A DNA stretch of 64,000 nucleotides, taken from NCBI RefSeq assembly GCF_000001735.4, contig NC_003071.7:17273443-17337442 (forward strand), in the 5' to 3' direction. The notes under the pieces are model-generated. The model had not been told where the DNA came from. It worked only from the letters and a program-made list of their open reading frames with translations, and did not search any database. Source of the stretch: Arabidopsis thaliana (taxonomy: Eukaryota > Streptophyta > Magnoliopsida > Brassicales > Brassicaceae). The translations under genes were made by a program, and so were the position numbers. Shown piece after piece: positions 30,877 through 44,219 of the stretch (the first letter of the stretch is position 1; each line of letters opens with the position of its first letter).

Positions 30877-33413
30877 CTAGAGATCTATGTCCATTGTTTC
30901 TTTCTCTTCGTCTTCATCATCATTTCCACTGCTTGTCCATAGCTTGATGGTGCGATCATGTGATACAGTAGCGATACACGAGCTATCTGCTGTGATATCT
31001 AGAGAGGCGACTTTTGACTCATGCCCTGCTAAGCTTTTAACGAGCGAGAAATCTCTTCCTGACCATATCTGGTAGACAAAATATAAGAAATTGGAATCAA
31101 ACTATAAGCCAATGAAACAGAAGACTGAAAAAAAAAAAAATACTAAGGCAAGGGATTATAGAAGTAGTTACATTGACTTTCATGTCGTATGAGGCAGTGG
31201 CCAGAAAGTAGCCTTCTTGTGGCTCATACTTCACTTGAGACACAAGGTTAGCATGAGCTGGTATAATGTACAATGACTTTCTCATTCTTAGATCCCAAAT
31301 ACGGCATTGATTATCCTCCCCACCAGATGCCAAGTGATAACCATTAGGAGAGAAATTCACGGAGAAAACCTGAAGAAACATATAAAACAGAGGATATTAA
31401 AACAAGGGTTAGTAAATAATCACTTTTGCTTGGATACGAGGAGGACCAATGGAACAAAATTAGAATCTTACCGGTTTGATGTGTCCTTGGAAGACAAGAA
31501 TACTCCTACCAGTGCGGAGATCCCAAACTCGTGCGAGTGAATCAAGCCCACAAGAAGCTGCTAATGCTCCATCTTGTTGAAATGCAATTCCGTAGACACT
31601 GCGGCTATGGCCTTCTTGCAAAAGCAGTTCTGCTCCTGTGTTTATATCCCACAATCTCCACGTCTTGTCATAGCTTGTAGTTCCCAGGTATTTCCCTGAT
31701 GGGTGGAAAGCAACACGTGCCAGACGATCCAAATGACCTTCAAACGTTTGTAGGAGTGTTCCATCAGTTTTCCACAGCTTTGCAGTTCGATCAGCAGAAG
31801 CAGTCGCTAGACAATCATCCACTGGGGAGAACACTACATCAGTTGCACGTTCTTTGTGATCCTTCAAGACAGCAATCGTGTTTGTAACTTGAGGCATCTC
31901 CCACAATTTAGTAACTCCACTCAGAGAACTAGACAAAAAAAAAATCGATGAATTACTAAACAGAAGGGAACTATGTGAATCACACAAGTCATGAACCTAG
32001 AGAATGCGTAATGCAGTTAGAAAGGGCAAATGCAATAGACATGGAGTATGCTATCTATAAGATAAACTATAGGCCTAACTAACTTCATGGTTTTATAAAG
32101 GTGCAGTGTTTAAAAGTGAGGAAAATCAGCAAGTTCAGTGTTTAAGAACAGGATTATTAAGATACTTCTCTACTGATATATCAATGAAAATGAATATGCA
32201 GGTAGAATGCAATCTAGTCCAGGTAACTCTAATCAAATAGAGACGAGGAAAAATAGTTTCAAGCCTAAGAAACAATATGTGGAGAATATGTGAATTTGTG
32301 TTGAGAGTGAGAAGGAGATAGAAGAGAGACATACCATGTGGCAAGTATCTTTCCATCGCGTGAGAAGGAGCAGCCGGTAAGAGGACGATCATCTCCAAAA
32401 TTACTGCAATCAAGGGCCATGTGTTTAGCATGCTTTAAAGCCCACTTAGTCTCTGCATCCATATCTTCATCTGGATCATCCCTCCGCCGCTTTGCACGCT
32501 GAATCCTGACAGCAGCTCTCTTGACAGAAAACTTGGCAATTTCTATTCTAGCCTCTCTAAGTTCCTTTGGACCCTCGGTAAAAAAGGGGTATTCAAGAAC
32601 TTCATCATCTACTTCCTCTTTTGGAGTCACATCTTCTTCGTGATCTTTAACCAGTTTATCCAATTGCCCATTGATATCATACCTAGTCAACAGCTGAGTC
32701 AGCCTAGCTCGTCTCTCCATTTCCTGTTCTCCAAATAGAGTAATGGGCTCCCCAAGTCGTCTAAGTCGGTCCCTAACAGCTTTGTCATTTGTTGGAACTG
32801 CCATAGCAGCAGCACGACGCTTTACCAACAAATCTTGCAATGCCTTTTCCTGTCTTTCTCTGACCTGCTTACTCTCTTCAGATATCTCAATATGTTCATC
32901 ATCTGATTCCGAATCCGAGTCACTGGTTTTCACTCCACCATTTTGTGAAACAGGTGGCCTAAAAGTAGGTGGGCGGGCAACTGGAGGATGTGGCATCATA
33001 GGTATTGGAGCCATTGGTGGGGGAAAAGAAGGAGGAACCACAGGTGGAATGGCAGAGAAACCTGAAGTTACAGTAAAAGTGAAACATAAATTACTAGAGT
33101 TAAAGGATCACGAAACCAAAGAAAACCCAATGCACTTCTTTAATAATTGGAAGAACGAAACAGTATCTGGACTCTACAGACCAAATCCTTAAGCTCTAAT
33201 CTAGATGCATTGCGAGAAAAATACAAAAACAAACTCAACCAGGAAAAAGTGAAACAGATTTAAGGAATTCAACTGCACTATAATCTTTGATGTAACAATT
33301 TACTTGAATGCTAATTAATTACCTGGCAGAGACGAGGCATCTTGTAGAACTGGAGGTGCTGAAATTTGAGCTGTTGCTGCTAATGAAACATTATCATCCT
33401 TGTTGGGTTCCAT
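30877..33413 (-). CDS. LIS: PRP4-like WD40 protein of the U4/U6 snRNP
   Basis: Five exons join in phase to 554 residues, in transcription order: 33413-33323, 33061-32335, 31928-31472, 31369-31172, 31068-30877. Residues about 30-60 are Pro-rich. Residues about 105-150 form the splicing-factor motif (VRDRLRRLGEPITLFGEQEM) that docks on PRP3. The C-terminal 300 residues hold seven WD40 repeats, for example RTAKLWKTDGTLLQTFEGH and ARVWDLRTGRSILVFQGH. The acidic end is DDEDEEKETMDIDL. It is the U4/U6 60K subunit of the tri-snRNP; in Arabidopsis I recall it as LACHESIS/EMB2776 (AT2G41500), needed for gametic cell fate. Plausible 5' UTR introns lie at 33733-33470 and 33924-33824 on the minus strand. 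It converges with GPT, with 288 bases between the stops. Confidence 0.93.
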
Positions 33414-36400
33414 GTTTCCCTTAAATCCTCAAAAGAAAACACCACCGAAACAGCAATCTAGAGAAAACCCTGGAACAAAGAAGAATTCCAAATCAGTTCT
33501 CGTGTCCTAGTATACACAAGACAATGCATTAAACAAATAAGAAAGAGGTTAGCTTTATTCTAAAACTCAAAGTATCAAGTGCTCTCTTGGGAATTTAAAC
33601 AAACACCTAACAGTCAAAGTATCAAGCTTCCTAGTCACCTCATAAGGGGATACTAGAGCATACTCAGTGAAAGAAGCAAAGAAAATCAACAGGTTTCAGT
33701 AGAAAAAAATCGAAACTGGGATCGTAAGTTTACCAGGAATTGACGAAACCCGCGAATCTCGTTACTCTCTTCGAAAGCCCCAAACACGAAACAGTCTTGT
33801 CAGTTGCTCAAGCTCCGTGTTTCCTGAGAAAAAACCCATAACCTAATCAACAACCCAATTGTTAAAAATCCATCTTTATGAGAAACAAAGAGAAGCTAAA
33901 TCAGAGAGGAAAGTTGGTTCATACCTCTGAGTCTGACCAGAGACGACGGTAGCAAAAACGGAAATTTGATGCGAGAAAGCCGAGAGGGTTTTTCTTATTT
34001 ATTTTTTAGTCCTTTAAACCGACCTTTGACAAAAAAAAAACGACTTTGTGAAAACGGGCCGGTTCATATTGGGCCTTTTTCATAATGGGCTTTTATTAAT
34101 TCGTAAAAGTTTGAGTATATGAAGCAGGTCATGTTCATTTTCTGTTTACGTAAAAAAATCTTCTAACACAATTCAACCAAATCCATTCACGGCCCAATAA
34201 ATTATTGAATCTTGTGGTATGCTCCAAATTTCTTTACCTAAAACTCTAAATATTTAAAAACCAGATTCTATTTTGCAATTATTTGAAAATTTGGATTCTA
34301 AAATATAAAGAAAAAACTGAATAAAGAAGTAGGACCCGATGCACTAGCACACTCAGCACCTCCCAAGAGTCGGGCCTGATTCACATACACAATTTGGTAT
34401 ACTCAGAAACGAGCTTCTCTACGAATTTGTCGATAACTTTTATAATAAAGGAGATCATCGTACGTGTCCACGTAAATGTTTTTGTTTTGGTCAAAGTGCA
34501 CGTTTTCTATTGTCCATTGAATCCTTTGTGTTTACTCATTCTCCAAAACTTGAAACTATATGTACATAACTCATTTTTAGTATAGCTTTAAGTGATTTGC
34601 TATCTACAATAGACTATAGTAAACGAATATTTTGTAACATGATAGATTAATAAAGTAGAGATCTAATTAAGGAGGGAAGGAAATCATCAGTGTCTTCAAA
34701 CCAATACAAATAAGAGTGAGTTTTGGTTCATTCCAGCCCTACACCTAGAGCAACCGATTCACAATTTTAGTTTATTGTTTTCGAATATTCTTATATGATT
34801 CTCTTATAAGCATCACACCTGAACAAAGAAACTTCTAGCCTTTCTACAATGTTCCGATAGAGTAGCTAATTCGGACAATGTTCCAACATAAATCCGTAAC
34901 GTGGCATACAAAAAGTTACACGAAATCTTGAACCTTGCTGTTACCGCTCCTGTTTTACTTTCAGTCACAGTTTCTTTTTTCCACAGTGTTGGTTTCTTCT
35001 GATGTTTCAAAAGTTGGCCAACCCCACAATCTTTTTCTCAGACAGTGTAGTTAGTTTTTTTTGGTGAATGGTATCTATCAATCAGTCAAATGAGTCAGTC
35101 TAAGATTCAAGATATTGATCCTACCATATCATATTAGATTCCACGTGGCGCAAGCCAAGGCATGGCTTAGAGGAGGGGTCCCTTACTTCATATGGCCTGT
35201 GACATTGTTTTCCCAAAAAGTGGTTCCACTTTGTTGAGACTTTCAAGCTCAGCCACTAAGACTTGCTCTTCAACTTCTTCTACTACTTCTGGTTCCTAAA
35301 TCTTGTCTGCTCAATATTTCTAAGTCATTTAGATGTCTTTTCGTGTTATCTCAAGTCCTTTTCTTCCCCGTGTTTGTTACTTACTTTCTATCTAGTGCAG
35401 TGGGTGAGGAAATGGCTCCACTTACCACGTGAAGATAGCTTGAAGATAACCCTTTTTCTATGTTTTATATAACCCTCTATAGACAATAACTCACTTGTCG
35501 CTATCGTTTGAAATACTTGGAACTTTGATGCTTAATCATTCCTTGTTTTGAATGACTTATCTTAATCCTAAGATGGAGATTTCAAAGATTTACTTGCTAG
35601 TTCATTGAACTTAATTGCAAAGATGCTCTATACTTTGAATCTTATTAATAAATTTTGCCTCTTTATTTCACTGTTCTTTCAGAAAAGCACTCACAGCGTA
35701 TCTTCTAAAGTGTCCCTACTCCATAAGAAATTGTTCTACGAGGTACTTATTGATAATTCCATTTTTAATATTATTCCTCATTTTTACTATTATCATTTGT
35801 GTCCACTAACACACAAGCTTGGCTTTAAATTACTCGTTCACATATGATATGATCATTGTTTTTATTCTATTTTTAAGTCTAATCTAATAGTTTCATCACC
35901 TTAATTGTATAGACAAAACTTGTTATATGGGGTGTAACATTATGCCTCTGAAATGATTGTGTTACAAACTTTATGCAAATGTATGCTTATCTATTTGGCT
36001 GTTTCTTCATAATAAGGGTCCAGAGGAGACTGATTTGTCACAAACTGATTGAGTCTCTAAGACATTAAAACAGTTCTTGAGTTGTTGAAGAAGACTCTCT
36101 AACTGTGTAGAGATGTAGCTTTCTTAGTGATGTAAGAGTTTCTCAAATCTTGAAGCTGCGCATGCAGAAGATGGTCATTGTCACTAATCTAAGGGGATCA
36201 CTTGGCCTTGGCCTTCGTTTCCCTTTCAAACCTTTTTTCCCCCTTTACTTTGTATCCAAAATTCAAACTTATGAAAGGGAAAGTGTCTGCCACATGTGAT
36301 ATATATTACTAAATAAAAACTCAGTTGTTGTTTTCATATACCCCTTCATGACTAGTTGCCGCACATAAGTGTCAAAGTTTTCATATACTTGTTAGTATTG

Positions 36401-36636
36401 ACAATGAAAATTAAGAAAATAGCAAAGAGGTGGACTTAAATACTTTTTAGATTTTTACTGACAAGACGTGTAATTTCTGTTACATGTTATCTTTGGTTTA
36501 AGATATACCTAATTTATCAAACAGAGATTTTAGGCAATTTTAAATACATAAAATTGTGTTCAAAACGTGTGATTTTTTCCAGTACCATGTTAGAGATATC
36601 TATGTAGATATCAAATTTGCTCAAAAGATTTTAATA

Positions 36637-36830
36637 GTATTACTAAACCAATAGACTGCAACCATTTGGCTACTTTTTCATACTTTCTTCAAACCAGTTA
36701 TTATTATTAGCTAGTAATCAAAGTTTCGAGTAATTTTGAAATTTATTATGTCAATTATCTGGTATGAAAATAGATGTATCTATTGATTTGACTTGTATTA
36801 CTAAACCAATAGACTGCAACCATTTGGCTA
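36637..36830. repeat. Pair of 36-base direct repeats
   Basis: A 36-base word beginning GTATTACTAAACCAATAG and ending ACCATTTGGCTA occurs at 36637-36672 and again, identical, at 36795-36830. The flanking bases are unrelated and the spacing is 158 bases. This is too exact for chance in AT-rich DNA; it suggests a local filler duplication during break repair or a target duplication of a lost insert. Confidence 0.8.
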
Positions 36831-37362
36831 TGAAATTTGAAGTTCTAACTTTAAGATATACAATTATAACTTTACAAGATACTTTATCAAAAAAAAAAAA
36901 TATTTCCCCACAAGTCATACCACTATGAAATTCAGGATGGAGCCCATTAGATTTGTAATCCCGACCACATAATATGATTTAGGAAGAGATTATGCCAACA
37001 TATTATTGAAATTATAATATCTTCGGATCCAAATACATTTCACCCAATGGGAAAAAAAATCATAATTAGATGAAGAATAGAATTGGTTTGTCTCATCATG
37101 ATTTTGAAACAACGATCTTATATTTTTTTTAGCTCTCATTCCATATCTAGAAAAAAAAGAAAAAAAGGAAACACAAGGAACATAATATGTAGTGTAGTAG
37201 TTTGTTTTAAGATATAATTACGCTCGTAAACTTGTAGTGTCATAAACCTCTCGATCATTGTTTTTATTCGCGTTCAAATATACCTAGCATCTAAACGCTA
37301 GATCGTGGATTATTTATAGATATAGATGAACGTGCCATGACAAGTTCAAAACCGTGTATTCA

Positions 37363-37443
37363 TGATGTGGATCCACGCTCGAAAGTTGGATTTATAGCCC
37401 TAATATGTTGATATAGATCCACACTCGAAATTGGATTTATAAC
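37363..37443. repeat. Degenerate tandem repeat, period about 46
   Basis: Two adjacent copies share the words GATCCACGCTCGAAAGTTGG / GATCCACACTCGAAATTGG followed by ATTTATA(G/A)CC. The copies differ at several positions and by small indels, so the duplication is old. No function can be inferred. Confidence 0.7.
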
Positions 37444-40400
37444 CACCCTTCATACAAACATAATAAAATATCTATTCATCCACAAGACAAGAGAAAAAGG
37501 TGATTAGATATATAATATGATGCGTTGCACTAAAACCACATAAATTATTATTAATATATAAAAGCATTCTTTTGTTCACACAATTGGTCTTCATTTGGTT
37601 TCTTGATCCTCCAACAAAACCATCAAATGCTATAGTTTTTTGCCTTTGAATATCTTATTAAGAAAAGGACAAGTGCTATGTTTATTATATATGATCGTTA
37701 GATATTCGGAACAAATCTTAATGAATGGTTCTCGCGCTCGGGAAAAGGTTAGTATAGTTGTTGTCGATTACTCCTATGGGGCTAAGGTTCTACAGTGATT
37801 ATAGCATAGCGAAAAAAGAAAACCAATCATAACTGTTTAAATAAAACACCTACTCTTACTCACAAATCTTTATCAAACTTCGTTAGTGTTTTCACTTTAC
37901 ATTTTTGCAAAAATATTATATGAAAAAACTGAAAATAATAATGTTTTATACACAAAAAGTGGAATCTTTTTTGAAATTTGTTTCACATGTAAATCTAATA
38001 ACTACGATCTCATAAATATGTCCTAGCTAGTAGCTAAGGTCTTTGATGAAAGGTTTGGCCAATGAGACTCATTATTCAAGAAAATTCCAAGATATTTACA
38101 TCAAATTATAAGATTGTTTTCTCAATGTACAACTTGTAAAAGAAAGTAGAAAAGACTAGTTGTATATAGTGAATGTTCTGAACATTTTGCGCTAAATTCT
38201 AACATGCTAAAACACATTCATTAATAGACAAACTAATATGTTTTCTTCCCCTAAATAGCAACATTATTTGTCTTCTTACCCTAAATAGTAAATTGACAAC
38301 TTTATATAGGTAAAAAGCATATGTTGAAGATTTGCTTGCAGGATTTCTTTGCAATAATTAACCAAAACCAAATGAAATAAGAACTAATATTTCTTTGGTG
38401 ATAATGGAACTCATAGGGTCTACAACATTTTTTGTTTCTTCACGGGTGATACAACACAAGCTATATAGGCAAATTGGTAAGTAGGTTCAAAATCCTAAAA
38501 TAAAATTTTAAAAAACTTTTAAGAGGAAAAATGGAGGGGAAAGAAGAAGAAGGAGACATATAGTTTTCTGAAACGAAAGAAAGATAATAACCCATCACTG
38601 CAGCAAAAGGTATCTCTAAAATAATTGAAGACAATTGAAACCTAATGTCAACGAACTAGCCAATGAGCTCAAACTCCACAAATCACCACCTCGACATTCT
38701 ATCTTGGGACCATTTCTTTCTCTCTTTACTTTACCTCTCTCTATATAACTTGAAATTGAGATATCTAACAATTTACAATGGTGAGAGACAAGAAAAATAA
38801 GATACATGTATCACATACATAGAGTAATGATTAAATACGTTTTGTGGAGTTTAACCTTATTTCTGCGGCAATGGTGGTAGTTTAATATTTCATATTGTGC
38901 TCATCATGATGCTATCTAAACAGTCTTAATGCCCAACTATCTACTTATTGCAATCTTCACGGCGATTTACCTGTGAAATTTAGAAAAAGGAAAGGAAAAA
39001 TAAATATAAAGAAACTTTTAAGTGGAAAGTGACACTACAATGAGACCTGCAAAAACTCGACAAGTTTGAAATAAACAACTAAAAAGAATCCACACACAGA
39101 ACAATAAACCTTTACAAAGAAAAAACCAACAACTTTGTGCCACTAAATCTATAGAGTGTCAATAATGTTGCTGTACGGAAAGGGATTCACTTGGGGTCTA
39201 CATGAAATTCATGGTGTTCTTTGATGATGCATTGATTCTCTAGAACAAGAAATAGGAGATACATCATTCATATTAACCGATATACTCTGAATTTTTAATA
39301 CGAAAACTAGACTAAAATGCTCTGTTATCAATGTGTCTAATATAGAAGAAAGTATATCTTACTTACATGAGAAGAAAAATGTTTCTCCTGTGTATTTGTC
39401 CACTAGAGCGACCAAGGTATTGTGAGCTACGATTACAATAACAAAGGTGAATTAGCCAATGCCCCCAATAATTGGGACAATGTAATCATGAAAATATAAA
39501 AAAAACAATAAAGCAAACAGAAAATAGAATGTAACAATGAACAATTAAAGGTTGCTTCTTTAGTCATGAAAAAGGAGTAATAATGTTTAGGCCACTGGTT
39601 TTCATTGCACACAAAAGTCACATAAGACAGATACACGACGAAGGGTAGTTATTCACTGCAAATCTATTGACATAATTGGTTACTGTAAACTTTTTGCTCT
39701 CATAGACTCCTTTGAGTCATTATATCCTAAGACTCTACTTGTTGGATGGTAGCCACTTAATGTTACTAAAAAAGAAAGTAAAAGTAGAAGAAAGAATGAA
39801 ACATATCAGTCTACAATTTCAACACTCTCCTATTCCAATAAGCAATATCAATACCTTTTCATTTATATTTATTCGTAATGCCTCCTTTGTTCAAACTGTC
39901 ACTCCACATTACCATCTTCTTCAGCCTTTGCTTCCATTTTTCCCGACTATGTAGGCGAGGCCCCTACATCTTTCAATCACACAAAAAACAGAACATGACG
40001 TTATTGGAAGAAACAACACATACCCACAAGTTAACACTATACATACATCATATCTTCTATGTTTATTTATTGCAAGTAGCACAAAGTGGTATCTATTTTT
40101 CTGCACATCTTTTTATGAATTTTCCTTTTTTATGATAATTCTGAGCAAAGAACACATATCACCTCCAACTAAGATCTAATTTACTGGAGAAGAAAAATCA
40201 TGATAAGGCCTTACTTGGTCTATCAGGACCACCAATAAGAACATCAAACTTTTATATGCCCTGTTCAATATGTCATGCTGAAAGTTGAGATTTCTGTAGT
40301 ACTGAGATAACGCAAAGCGGTTCCACATGCAGCTGTGGTACTTTTTTCCTTTCTTAAGCAATTTACGGCAAGAGAGGATACACATGAACGTCACCAGGGA

Positions 40401-41183
40401 GACCTAAAATATGTATACACAACACGATTATTTTCTCTCTTAAGATCATGAAAAAAGGAATGCTAGGTTACAACATGTGTTTAGGACAGCTCTGTATCCA
40501 TCCTGCAAAGAAGAGTAGCCGATGCTGATGTTTGGTCCTAAGGGGTAACTTACTTCCAAGCTTTATAGTCAAATTTATATATACTGCAAGAACTGACAGG
40601 ATCAAGTGATGCAAAATGGTCCCAATAAGCATGATCCAATAGAGTTTACCAGTGTAGAGGGTGGTGGGCAAGATTGTCTTCTCTTAAACTGAGCTCAAGT
40701 ACCATGAGACCCAAGTAGGGGCCCTAGTGTACATGCTCTGACAATAAACTTAGCCAAAAGACAAAATAATAACAAGTAATAACTATGCAGTAAAATAAAG
40801 TTTTTACCTATTATGCAGTAAATCTTGGCAGGGAGAGAATGTATGTACCCGCGATGTGAATTACTAACCTACCATAAAAAAGATGAGAAATAGAAGTTAG
40901 AAATACTTTTCTAGTAACTTTCACACTATATAATATGCAAGAAATTAATTAAAAACGTCACAAAGATATCTTAATTTGCAGCAAGAGACAAAAAGTAATG
41001 GCAATCCAGCTATATAGTGAACACAAGTATATGACTGTACCGCCTAAAACCTTTCCTTTAAATTCCCCTTTCTACCTCTTTTTTTTTTTCCCTCAGAGTA
41101 GTACTCTAAACCTCAAGTTTACCTCTACTTCTCTTATACCATTCCGCCTCTTATTCTTTGCAATTTCTCTCAACAAAGTAGAA

Positions 41184-43419
<2,236 letters not shown>

Positions 43420-43656
43420 AAGTTTCCTGTGTCCGTCCTTGTAACCGCTCAGGCTAGGCAGCAAGAAAGTGAAAAATTCTTTCTTTTTTGTTTCTTTTGG
43501 TGAACAACAAATTTTACAGTCTGAAACAGATTGGGACAATTGTATAGGATCTCCATAAAAATCCTACGCAGTGTCATTACTTTTGGTGCTCCAAAAACTC
43601 AAAAAACATCATTTTTAAATCTACTATAAGCAAACAAATTACAATAGCTCAAAAAA

Positions 43657-43836
43657 TCACCAAATCAGAACTCTGGGTGCAAAGCGATTTACCTTGAAGA
43701 ATCGATTCTCAATTGGGTCCACGAATCTCGTTAATGGAGCCAAGCTACGATTTTTCCAATCGATTTTTGTACTGAAACAACAACGATTATCCCAATTTCT
43801 CATCAAGATGGCAGAAATTTGGCGCCTTTCCGCCAT
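43657..43836 (-). CDS. Possible small antisense/divergent gene
   Basis: A 59-residue minus-strand frame starts MAERRQISAILMRNWDNRCC and is rich in Arg and Asn with few acids, like the start of a mitochondrial presequence. At 43694 it contains AATCGATTCTTCAAG|GTAAATC, a strong 5' splice site, so the real first exon might end there. I could not identify a convincing second exon between here and CKX1. It may be the start of a noncoding divergent transcript. No homology is recognised. Confidence 0.2.
   Translation of the reverse strand: MAERRQISAILMRNWDNRCCFSTKIDWKNRSLAPLTRFVDPIENRFFKVNRFAPRVLIW
43818..43826 (+). promoter_or_regulatory. E2F-type site
   Basis: TTTGGCGCC is a perfect E2F consensus match, about 400 bases before the ATG of the TPR/DnaJ gene and near the possible divergent transcript start. 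A second CCGCC word follows within ten bases. Confidence 0.4.
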
Positions 43837-44219
43837 GAATAGTCACGACGAGATTATTTTCTCTCTTCAGATTGTGATTTCAAATTTCACTTCGTTTGTC
43901 ACACGCGTGAAGCAACAAAACACACGTGTGTGTATATTTTTATTTTATTTTTTGCTGGGCGGTCAGGCGAAGCAGAGGCTCCTGAAGAAAATGGCGCAAC
44001 AAAGTTTATTTATTTCATTAATATTACTTCTTCTTCTTCTTCGTTGGTAATAATAATAAGCAAATCCCAAAAACCCTAACGGTACTGTGTAGAAGCTATA
44101 TACATTCCTCTTACTTCACCTCAACACGCAAGACCAGATTCGTTTCCCCGAGAGATTCCTTTCCTTAAGCCCTAAAGTTTCGATTTTTGATTTTTATTTT
44201 GAAAGAATCCAATTTTTGG

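Larger units (their letters stand above)
33414..41183. other. Gene-poor interval: LIS leader and promoter, then about 7 kb without a recognisable gene
   Basis: 33414-33960 is the LIS leader with two likely introns. TGGGCC at 34070 and TGGGC at 34086 are site II type promoter words, common before Arabidopsis housekeeping genes. From about 34100 to 41000 I find only short AT-rich open frames, none with a domain I know. Distinct repeats are listed separately (36637-36830 and 37363-37443). 35140-35470 and about 36000-36240 are somewhat GC-richer and could be noncoding transcripts. 40180-40700 has frames on the minus strand with splice-like edges but no identity. The last part is the CKX1 promoter. 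Confidence 0.5.
43420..44219. other. Intergenic between CKX1 and the TPR/DnaJ gene
   Basis: This contains the CKX1 3' UTR and the leader of the next gene. A 59-codon minus-strand frame at 43657-43836 ends its first part with a good donor, and a perfect E2F-type site overlaps it (43818-43826). A TTC-rich tract precedes 44045. An AAACCCTAA telobox-like word sits near 44073. Confidence 0.55.

Noticed and set aside
32743..33192. Plus-strand open frame of 149 codons
   Set aside because: It is antisense to the second exon of the PRP4-like gene, which carries the splicing-factor motif, and it has no recognisable domain.
35150..35170. CAAGCCAAGGCATGGCTTAG resembles a miR169-like word and a small hairpin
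   Set aside because: The match to miR169 stops after CAAGGA-like bases. The palindrome AAGCCA/TGGCTT has only a 5-base loop, with no extended precursor arms.
36155..36180. TTGAAGCTGCGCATGCAGAAG looks like miR167 (TGAAGCTGCCAGCATG)
   Set aside because: Several internal mismatches break the mature sequence and I could not find a complementary star arm nearby.
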